Shown here piece after piece: positions 20,479 to 27,895 of a stretch of DNA of 64,000 bases. The DNA is from JACKHA01 sp041401985 (GTDB lineage Bacteria; Planctomycetota; Phycisphaerae; Phycisphaerales; UBA1924). Location: assembly GCA_041401985.1 (NCBI GenBank), contig JAWKTE010000006.1:139875-203874 (forward strand). Reading direction: 5' to 3'. The notes beneath the pieces were generated by a model. It searched no databases. It saw only the letters and a program-made list of their open reading frames with translations, and was not told the DNA's origin. Both the position numbers and the translations under genes were made by a program. Numbering within the stretch: position 1 is the stretch's first letter; each line of letters begins with the position of its first letter.

Positions 20479-21594
20479 TCACGGCAGGGGGACGGCGGCG
20501 GACGCGCCGCGGAGTTCCGTGACCGAGGCGTCGAAGAAGGCGGCGGCGACGTCGACCTGGGCGGTGCCCCCGGCGAAGCCGACGAACGTGCCGGCGGGGA
20601 GGTTGGCCCGGTAGCCCCGGACCTCGCCGGCCTCGATGACCGGGCGGATGGGCAGGTCGAAGTTGTACTGCTGTCCGTTGATGCGGAGGTTGTAGACGTG
20701 GTAGATCTGGCCCGGACGGTTGGAGTGGTTGGTGAAGCGGAGGTAGAGGTCGTAGCCGGTGGGGGTGCGGAAGAACTTGGGGGTGATCTGGATGCCGAAG
20801 TACTCGCGGACGTCGGCGTTGACGGCCGAGAGGAGCCACTCGTTGGGGTTCAGGCGGGTGTAGCCGTAGATCATGACGTAGTACATGCCGGGCTCGGGGT
20901 TGTCGAGGTCGACGCTGTCGGCCTGGCCGGAGCCGCGGGTGGAGGCCCAGTCGAAGATGGAGCGGCCGCCGCTGCGGACGGGCATGGCCCCGCGCCGGAT
21001 GAACAGGTCGGCGTCGCCCTGGGTGCCCTGGTAGGGAGTGATGCGGAAACTGACGCGCGGCGTGTTCGGGGGGACGTAGAAGGCGAAGAACTGCTGGGAG
21101 CGGTGGTGCCCGGAGACCCAGATGTTCTGCCCGTCGTCGAGGCGGAGGGTGGCGCGGCAGCGGAGGTTGCTGTATCCGGTGTAGGCGTGGATGGCGATGT
21201 GCCAGATGCCCGGCTCGGGGTTCTGGATGGTGAGGTTCTGCACCGCCCAGGAGCCCGAGGCGGTTAGAAAGGCGGCGTGCTGGCCGGGGGCGAACGGGTT
21301 GATGATCGGGTTCGAGCCGTGGCGGGCGTAGAGATCGGCGTCGCCGTTGGACCCGTTGATGCCGATGCTCAGGGTTTTGGTGCCCTCCGGGACGTTGATG
21401 CGGAGGTACTGGACGTGCCCGGTGGGGCGGCTGAGCCACAGGAGTTGGCCCGAGCGGACCATGTACTGGGCGGAGGCCTGGGTCGCGGTCATGGCGATGG
21501 TCAGGACCATGGCCATCAGGGCGAAGAGGGCGGAGCGGCCGGGGGCCGACTCGCGGCGGGCCGGGCGGTCGTCGGGTCGTTGCTGGCGTGTCAT
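20479..21594 (-). CDS. Secreted protein with pre-peptidase C-terminal-type domains (paralogue)
   Basis: 371 residues, clearly a tandem duplicate of 19156-20262. They share the mature start ASAQYMVRSGQ, both PPC-type domains (GDADLYARHG ... PEPGIWHIAIHAY and GDADLFIRRG ... PEPGMYYVMIYGY) and the C-terminal domain of about 100 residues (PKFFRTPTGYDLYLRFTNHS, then GTFVGFAGGTAQVDV). Start ATG at 21594, with AGGGAG upstream; a longer frame exists but adds no signal-peptide-like sequence. Secreted; substrate or partner unknown. Each of the pair has its own terminator, so they are likely expressed separately. Confidence 0.72.
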   Translation of the reverse strand: MTRQQRPDDRPARRESAPGRSALFALMAMVLTIAMTATQASAQYMVRSGQLLWLSRPTGHVQYLRINVPEGTKTLSIGINGSNGDADLYARHGSNPIINPFAPGQHAAFLTASGSWAVQNLTIQNPEPGIWHIAIHAYTGYSNLRCRATLRLDDGQNIWVSGHHRSQQFFAFYVPPNTPRVSFRITPYQGTQGDADLFIRRGAMPVRSGGRSIFDWASTRGSGQADSVDLDNPEPGMYYVMIYGYTRLNPNEWLLSAVNADVREYFGIQITPKFFRTPTGYDLYLRFTNHSNRPGQIYHVYNLRINGQQYNFDLPIRPVIEAGEVRGYRANLPAGTFVGFAGGTAQVDVAAAFFDASVTELRGASAAVPLP

Positions 21595-21785
21595 CGTGGG
21601 GCTCCCTGTGGTTTGGGGTTGTTGCTGGTCGTGGGCCCGGCTGGCGTTGCCTGCCTGCCTCACGAGGTTCAGCGGGGCGTGGCAGGCTGGTCCGCAAGTG
21701 GTGAGCGGAAAAGCGCGGGCCGAGGGTCGGGCGGGCTCTTGGCCGAGATTCCCTCGATCAGAGGGCGATGTGGTAGGATGGCGTG

Positions 21786-22442
21786 ATGGCGCGTGAGTCT
21801 GGGGAATCCCTTCGGTCGGGCGGGTCGGGCGGGAGCGGCGGGGGATCTCTGCCTGGGCATCCGGGGCTCAACGCGCCGCGTGGGGACGTGACGCTGGTGC
21901 TCGGCCGGCTTGCGGAGTCGCCGGCGGCGGCGGGCGAACTGTTCACGATGCTCCAGGACGAACTGCGGCGGATGGCGTCGGGGCGGATGGCGCGGGAGCG
22001 TGCGGGGCACACGCTGGACACGGGCGCGCTGATGAACGAGACGTACCTGCGGCTGTTCCGCGACGGAGCGAACCCGGTGTTCAACGACCGGCGGCACTTC
22101 CTGGCGGTGGCCGCGGAGGTGATGCGTCACATCCTGATCGACCACGCGCGGCGTCGGAAGGCGCGGGCCCACCAGTGGAAGACCGACGGCACGCCGGCGG
22201 AGGAGGTGGCGGCGTTGACGCCCGACGAGGACCGGGCCGAGGAGATCAGCGGGGCGCTTGATGCGCTGGCCGAGGCGCATCCGCGGGCGGCGGACGTGGT
22301 GCGGCTGCGGTACTTCGCGGGTTGCAACGCGGCGGACGTGGCCGAACTGCTGGGGGTGTCGAAGCGGACGGTGGAGTACGACTGGACGTTCGCGCGGGCG
22401 TGGATCCAGCGGAAGATCGGGGCGGCGAAGCCGGCGGAGTGA
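21786..22442 (+). CDS. ECF-type RNA polymerase sigma factor
   Basis: 218 residues with sigma region 2 (DTGALMNETYLRLF, then RRHFLAVAAEVMRHILIDHARRRKA) and region 4 (HPRAADVVRLRYFAG, then AELLGVSKRTVEYDWTFARAW, the helix-turn-helix). The RHILIDHARRR pattern is that of the ECF-like group common in planctomycetes and acidobacteria, which directs transcription of a small regulon. A Gly/Ser-rich extension of about 35 residues precedes region 2. No anti-sigma factor is adjacent. Instead a Ser/Thr kinase lies tail to tail 38 bases away, a pairing seen repeatedly in planctomycetes, so phosphorylation may replace an anti-sigma factor (inference). GTG at 21783 is an alternative start. Confidence 0.88.
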   Translation: MARESGESLRSGGSGGSGGGSLPGHPGLNAPRGDVTLVLGRLAESPAAAGELFTMLQDELRRMASGRMARERAGHTLDTGALMNETYLRLFRDGANPVFNDRRHFLAVAAEVMRHILIDHARRRKARAHQWKTDGTPAEEVAALTPDEDRAEEISGALDALAEAHPRAADVVRLRYFAGCNAADVAELLGVSKRTVEYDWTFARAWIQRKIGAAKPAE

Positions 22443-22480
22443 TCGGGACTCGCTGCGTGGGAGCCGCGGCCTGCGCGGGG

Positions 22481-25282
22481 TTACTCGGGCGCCGGGGTGT
22501 CGGGCCATCCGAGGGCTCGCCATCGATCGATGTTGTCGGCGTGGGCGGCGCCGGGCTCGGCGGCGTCCCACTTCTCGTAGAGTTCGGTCAGGTCGCGGGC
22601 GGTTGCGATGGCGCGGACGTGCTGCGGGCCGAGGTTCTGCTCGAAGAGTTGGTACGCGTGGAGCATGAGGGCCTCGGCCTCGGGGAAGCGTTCGAGCGCC
22701 AGGAGCGAGCGTGCGTACTGCCACTCGAACGACCCGATGTACCAGTGGGTGGGCGGCAGTTGCTCGCGGGCCCGCGCGAGGATCGAGGAGGCGAGTTCGG
22801 CCGCTTCGGCGTGGCGGTTCTGCTGCTGGATGCAGTTCACCAGCGAGAGCGTGGTGATGAGCGTGTTGGGGTGCGACCGTCCGAGTCGCTGCTCGAGGAA
22901 CGCGACGACGCGGCGGTAGATCTCCTCGGCCTCGGCGGCGCGGCCCAGGTTCGTCAATGCCCCGGCCAGACCCGAGAGCGACTGCTGCGTGCCCTCGTGC
23001 TCGAAGCCGTAAAGCCGCTCGAAGCCCTCGGCGGCGATGCGGTGGTGCTGCGCGGATTCCTCGTACAACTTCCGCCCGTTGCAGCACCTCGCGAGGCTCT
23101 CGTGGGACAGCAGGGTGTCGAGATGGTCGGGGCCGAGCAGTTCGATGCGGGCGTCGAGGACCTGGCGGTAGAGGCGTTCGGCCTCCTCGGGGCGACCGAG
23201 CGTGAAGGCGATGTCCGCGACGCGGTCCATGGCGTCGAGCGTCGACGCGTGGCCCTGGCCGAACACGCGGAGGCGGCCCTCGAGCACGCGGTTGAACAGG
23301 GCCTCGGCCTCTCGGGGCCGGCCGGCGTACTGCAGCGTCCGCCCGAGCGTCGCCTGCGACGTGAGCGTGTCCGGGTCGTCGGGGCCGAGGGTCTCGGTCC
23401 GCACGCGGACGGCCTCGGCCGAGACCTCGATGGCGCGTTCGAGCAGCCCGACCTCGCGCATCGTGCTCCCGAGGGTCTGGAGCAGACGCCCCTGGATCAC
23501 GGGCTGGTCGTCGAACTGCTCCTGCACGGCGACGATCGACGGCTCGAACAGGTCGCGCTCCAAGGTCTGGGCGGCGATGTCGGTGAAGTTCACCCGGTCG
23601 AGCGTCTGGAGGGCGAGCGCCACGGTGTTGGGCTGCTCGGGGCCGGTCGCGTCGGCGAGGGCTCGCACGGCGTCGGCGACGCGCTGCTGGATGCCCTCGC
23701 CCACGCGCTGGGGGTCGAGCCCCGCGAGCTGGGCCTCCTGGAAATCGGCGACCTGCTCGAGATCGTCGGCGCGCTGGCGGGCGTCGTGTTCGGCCCGTTC
23801 GGCGCGATCGGCGGCGGCCACGGCGCGTCGCTCGTTGTCCTCGGCGTCGAGGCGGGCCGACGCCTCGGCCTCGCGGGCGTCGATGGCGCGGACCATGCCG
23901 ATGCTGGTCCCGACGGCGCCCGCGACCAGGAGCAGCAGGATCGCGACGCCCGCCGCCACGCCGCCCCGGTTGCGGCGGACGAACTTGCCGAGGCGGTATG
24001 AGACGCTGGGCGGGCCCGCTTCGACGGCCTGTCCGGAGAGGTAGCGGCGCAGGTCGGAGGCCAGGTCGCTCACGGCGGAGTAGCGCCGGTCGGCGTGCTT
24101 CTCGAGGCATCGGAGCACGACCCAGTCCAGATCGCGCCGGAGCGTTCGGCCCAGCGAGCGGGGCGAGCCGCCGAACCGGGCGGCGGTGGCCGCCTCGCCC
24201 GCCTGGCCCGAGACCTGCCCGAAGCGGGTGCTCGGGCGGGGCGGGTCCTGCTCGCAGATGACGCGCTGCATCTCGAACAGCGCGGCCCGGGTGAGGTCGA
24301 AGGGGCGGGCGCCGGTGAGGATCTCGTAGAGCACGACGCCGAGCGCGTAGACATCGGTCCGCGTGTCGATCTTCGCGACGTCGCCGGCGGCCTGCTCCGG
24401 GCTCATGTAGTCCGGCGTGCCGATGAGCTGGCCCTGCTGGGTTTCGAGCGACATGCCGGCGGCGGTGCGGTCGAGGGCCTTGGCGATGCCGAAGTCGATG
24501 ACCTTCGGCTCCGGCTGGCCCTCGATGGTGTCGACGAGGATGTTGCTGGGCTTGAGATCGCGGTGGATGACGCCCTTGCTGTGGGCGTGCTGGACGGCGT
24601 CGCACACGCGGGCCATGAGGCGGACGCGGGCGTCCATCGGCAGGCGATGCGTGTTGCAGTAGGTGGTGACGGGCTCGCCATGGACGAGTTCCATCACGAA
24701 GTAGGGTCGGCCGTCGTCGGCGGTGCCGCCGTCGAAGACCTTGGCCACGCAGGGGTGGTCCATCATCGCCAGGGCCTGGCGTTCGGCCTCGAAGCGGGCC
24801 AGGACGGCGCGGGAGTCCATGCCGCGCTTGATGATCTTGAGCGCGACCTCGCGTCGGACGGGCTGCTGCTGCTCGGCGCGGTACACGGCGCCGAAGCCGC
24901 CCTCGCCGAGCACGCCGAGGATGCGGTAGCGTCCGATGGTGCGTCCGATGAGGGCGGCGGGGGCCTCGTCGCTTGGTGCGACCGCGTCGTGATGGGTCGC
25001 TGGGTGAGGCGTCCCGGAACGAACCCCCGATTCGGCGTTCACGGCCACTCCCGCGACCGATGCGCTTCGCGCGAGAAGCCCGGCCTCGTCGGCCGACGCG
25101 AGCGCATCGAGCAGAGCCTCGACCTCGGCGCGGAGGGCGGCGTCGCCGGCGCAGTGGCGCTCGACCGCGTCGTCGCGGGCCTGGCCCTGGAGTCCGACGA
25201 CGGCCTCGAACACCTCGCGGACCCGATGGCCTGCGTCATCGGGTCCGCGGGAGGGCTCGTCGCCGGGTGGGGGGGCGGTCAT
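22481..25282 (-). CDS. Transmembrane Ser/Thr protein kinase with TPR repeats
   Basis: 933 residues. Kinase domain about 115-400: Gly-loop GEGGFG at 126-131, Lys149 in VALKIIK, catalytic HRDLKPSN at 240-247, DFG at 263-265, and an SPEQ segment typical of bacterial Hanks kinases. One membrane helix follows near 440-465. The remaining half, outside by topology, holds tetratricopeptide repeats of the TPR_10/12 type (GPDDPDTLTSQATLG, GPDHLDTLLSHESLA). The N-terminal 110 residues contain the VREVFEAVVGLQGQARDDAV pattern common to planctomycete kinases of this kind. It lies tail to tail with the ECF sigma gene. It is predicted to sense something through the TPR part and phosphorylate cytoplasmic targets, possibly the sigma factor. 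Confidence 0.9.
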   Translation of the reverse strand: MTAPPPGDEPSRGPDDAGHRVREVFEAVVGLQGQARDDAVERHCAGDAALRAEVEALLDALASADEAGLLARSASVAGVAVNAESGVRSGTPHPATHHDAVAPSDEAPAALIGRTIGRYRILGVLGEGGFGAVYRAEQQQPVRREVALKIIKRGMDSRAVLARFEAERQALAMMDHPCVAKVFDGGTADDGRPYFVMELVHGEPVTTYCNTHRLPMDARVRLMARVCDAVQHAHSKGVIHRDLKPSNILVDTIEGQPEPKVIDFGIAKALDRTAAGMSLETQQGQLIGTPDYMSPEQAAGDVAKIDTRTDVYALGVVLYEILTGARPFDLTRAALFEMQRVICEQDPPRPSTRFGQVSGQAGEAATAARFGGSPRSLGRTLRRDLDWVVLRCLEKHADRRYSAVSDLASDLRRYLSGQAVEAGPPSVSYRLGKFVRRNRGGVAAGVAILLLLVAGAVGTSIGMVRAIDAREAEASARLDAEDNERRAVAAADRAERAEHDARQRADDLEQVADFQEAQLAGLDPQRVGEGIQQRVADAVRALADATGPEQPNTVALALQTLDRVNFTDIAAQTLERDLFEPSIVAVQEQFDDQPVIQGRLLQTLGSTMREVGLLERAIEVSAEAVRVRTETLGPDDPDTLTSQATLGRTLQYAGRPREAEALFNRVLEGRLRVFGQGHASTLDAMDRVADIAFTLGRPEEAERLYRQVLDARIELLGPDHLDTLLSHESLARCCNGRKLYEESAQHHRIAAEGFERLYGFEHEGTQQSLSGLAGALTNLGRAAEAEEIYRRVVAFLEQRLGRSHPNTLITTLSLVNCIQQQNRHAEAAELASSILARAREQLPPTHWYIGSFEWQYARSLLALERFPEAEALMLHAYQLFEQNLGPQHVRAIATARDLTELYEKWDAAEPGAAHADNIDRWRALGWPDTPAPE

Positions 25283-25331
25283 GCGGAACGAGTCTACACG
25301 ACCGGCCCCGGCCGATGGAACGCTGGCGCGG

Positions 25332-27734
25332 CTAGATGCCGGTGCCGATGACGCGGAAGTTGAAGGGGAACTCGTCGGGGTCGCTGGAATCGATGTAGAT
25401 CATCCCCTTGGCCTTGCCCGGGCCCATGGCGGTGAACTCGACCAGGAAGGTGGTTGACTCGCCCGGGCTGAGGGAGGTGTCGAGCGGCCGCTGGACAATG
25501 CGCCAGGCGGGGTAGTCGACGACGATGTCGCCGAGCAGGAGCGTGGTGCCGCCGGCGTTGGTGATGGTGTAGGTCATGAAGACCCGCTGGCCGATGTCGA
25601 CGACGCCGTAGCGCTGGCCCGTGTTGGCCCGGGCCTTGCGGTCGTTGTCGGAGATGTCGCGCGAGCCTGCGGTGACGGCGATGTCGGGCAGGGCGGGGTC
25701 GGGCACGCCGCGCCCGGCGACCTTCATGGTGAAGCGGTTGCGGTCGGGGTCGTTGGTGAAGATGGCGATGTTGGCGCGGCGTGTGCCGTATTCGGACGGG
25801 TCGAATCGGACGACGAACTCGGTGTGCCCGCCGGGAGCGATGGTGGAGGCGGGGTAGGCGATGATCTGGTAGTCGCCGGGGACCTGGCCGCGGGGCTCGA
25901 TGTCGGTGATGATGAGGGGGTCGGCGCCGGAGTTGGTGATGCGGAAGGTGATGTCTTTCGAGTCGGCGTCGCGCTCGACGGGCCCGAAGCCGGTGCCCTG
26001 GCTGCGCCGGGCCTTGTCGAGGTGGGTGAGGCTTTGGTTGAGCATCGCGCCGCCGAGGACGTTGATCTCGGCGTTGGTGGCGGGCGGCGGTGGGGGCGGC
26101 GACGGGTTGACGAACTGGAACGACAGGTCGGAGAGCACGACGTTGTTGGACTCATCGGTTTCGGGGTAGATGTCGTCGGGGTCGACGATGAGCGCGACGT
26201 AGTACGTGCCGCTGGGGATGCCGGGGTTCTGCGGGAGCGTGAAGAACACGTCGTTGTACCCCAGCTGGCCGGCGGTGGCGAGGAGCGAGCCGCCGCTGTA
26301 GAACTCGACGTCGTCGGCGTTGCCGATGGTCGAGTCGGTGGTGAGCACATAGCGGACGGGAACGGCGGGGGCGTCCTGCGTGCCGTTGTTGCGGACGACG
26401 CCGAGCAGGCCGATGGCGTGCCCGGGCTGGACGACCGAGGTCGGTCCCTCGACGTAAAAGGCCTCGAGATCGACGGTGATTTTGGCGTTGGGGTCGTAGT
26501 TGACGATGGTCTCGGCGGTGATCGTCTCGTTGTTCGATTCGTTGGACTCCGAGACCAGGTTGTTGACGTCCACGAGGCTCCCGAGCGGGTAGGCACCCGG
26601 GCTCAGGTCCGATGGGACGGTGAGCGTGATCGTGTTGGTGTACGACTGGCCGGCGGTGAGCGCGGGCACATCGGCGGCGCCGAGGAACCAGTTGAAGGGA
26701 TCGCCGGGCAGGAAGAAGTTGTTGTTGGTGGCGCCGGAGGGCGTGCCGCCGAGGTTGTCGACCCGGTAGGTGACGGTGAACGGGACGCCCCGGATGGTCG
26801 CGGGCCGCGGGCTGGAGTCGAGGATGGTCACGACCAGATCGGGCAGGGTGGGGGCGGCGACCTCGATGACGGGCTGGGCGGTGATGGCGGTGTTGTTGTT
26901 CTCGTTCGACTCGGCGACGGCATTCTCCGCGTCGGCGATGACGCCGGCGTACCAGGTCCCGGCGCCCAGCGACGCGGGGACGGTGGCGGTGTACTCCCCG
27001 CCGAACGACTGGCCCGGCGAGAGCGCGGGCACGGCCTGTGTGGCGATGGTGACGTCGTCGGCGTTGCCGATGGTCTGGTCGGAGGAGAGGACGAAGCGGG
27101 CGGTGGAGGGGCCGGCGTCGTCCGTGCCGTTGTTGGGGATGCTGAACGGGATGACCAGTGAGCCCCCAGGGGAAGCGGCCGGGCCGGAGGGCTGGGTGAT
27201 CGATGCGGCCAGGTCCGGCTCGGTCCCGTTGAGCACGGTGAAGACGTTGCTGGTGTTGCCGACGTTGTTCCCCTCGTTCGACTCGAACCATGCGTTGGTG
27301 GGATCGAGCGTGGCGCGGACGCGGTAGGTGCCGTCGAGGATGCCGTTCGGCAGCGTGAGCGAGGTTGCGAGCGTCGTGAAGAACGACTGGATCGTGGTGC
27401 TGTGGCGCGAGGTCTGCTCCCAGCCGCCGCCCTCGCGATACATCGTGAGGTCGATGAGCAGGTTGCCCCCGGCCCAGGGGCTGTTCGGGACGTTGCCTCC
27501 GTTGCTTCCGTTGAACTCTGGCGGATAGAGCTGGAGCACGATCGAGACCGAATCACCCGGCTCACGGTTCTGGAGCTGGCTGGACCCGCCCGACAGGTAG
27601 AACGTCTCGATCCACAGGTCCGACAGGACCAGGCGCGGCTCGAGGGCGTCGATGAGCGGCGCGCCATGGGCGTGCCCCCGGCGGTCCGCGCGGCGGCGGG
27701 AACCCGCGCGACGATGCAGTGGCGTGCGTGGCAT
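25332..27734 (-). CDS. Giant secreted LEPR-XLL protein with CARDB repeats
   Basis: 800 residues. The Arg-rich N-terminus leads into DALEPRLVLS, an LEPR-XLL motif that marks exported surface proteins in planctomycetes. It is followed by about four CARDB-type beta domains, each ending in a pattern like ESNENNNTAI or ESNESNNETI (adhesion-like modules). Then comes a Pro-rich hinge (SPPPPPPAT) and two choice-of-anchor-D/ASH-type domains (ITFRITNSGADPLIITDIEP and later YTITNAGGTTLLLGDI). No catalytic domain. Probably a cell-surface structural or adhesive protein. Strongly similar over its C-terminal 270 residues to the neighbour at 27896-30703. Confidence 0.75.
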   Translation of the reverse strand: MPRTPLHRRAGSRRRADRRGHAHGAPLIDALEPRLVLSDLWIETFYLSGGSSQLQNREPGDSVSIVLQLYPPEFNGSNGGNVPNSPWAGGNLLIDLTMYREGGGWEQTSRHSTTIQSFFTTLATSLTLPNGILDGTYRVRATLDPTNAWFESNEGNNVGNTSNVFTVLNGTEPDLAASITQPSGPAASPGGSLVIPFSIPNNGTDDAGPSTARFVLSSDQTIGNADDVTIATQAVPALSPGQSFGGEYTATVPASLGAGTWYAGVIADAENAVAESNENNNTAITAQPVIEVAAPTLPDLVVTILDSSPRPATIRGVPFTVTYRVDNLGGTPSGATNNNFFLPGDPFNWFLGAADVPALTAGQSYTNTITLTVPSDLSPGAYPLGSLVDVNNLVSESNESNNETITAETIVNYDPNAKITVDLEAFYVEGPTSVVQPGHAIGLLGVVRNNGTQDAPAVPVRYVLTTDSTIGNADDVEFYSGGSLLATAGQLGYNDVFFTLPQNPGIPSGTYYVALIVDPDDIYPETDESNNVVLSDLSFQFVNPSPPPPPPATNAEINVLGGAMLNQSLTHLDKARRSQGTGFGPVERDADSKDITFRITNSGADPLIITDIEPRGQVPGDYQIIAYPASTIAPGGHTEFVVRFDPSEYGTRRANIAIFTNDPDRNRFTMKVAGRGVPDPALPDIAVTAGSRDISDNDRKARANTGQRYGVVDIGQRVFMTYTITNAGGTTLLLGDIVVDYPAWRIVQRPLDTSLSPGESTTFLVEFTAMGPGKAKGMIYIDSSDPDEFPFNFRVIGTGI

Positions 27735-27816
27735 GGACGATCTCCCGGTCCGGGCGCGGCTCGAAGCACGGTCGCACGATCGGAGGCGCCGGGCCGATGC
27801 GTGCTGGAAACGAAGC

Positions 27817-27846
27817 CGCCGGCGCTCGTGCGCGAGCGCCGGCGGG
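27817..27846 (-). terminator. Rho-independent terminator after 27896-30703
   Basis: Long perfect stem CCGCCGGCGCTCG/CGAGCGCCGGCGG followed on the minus strand by CTTCGTTTCC; 50 bases past the stop codon of the LEPR-XLL gene. Confidence 0.6.
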
Positions 27847-27895
27847 ACAGGTCGGGTTGTCGGCCCGGCGCTCGCGCGGGGCCGGGCGGGTCGGG

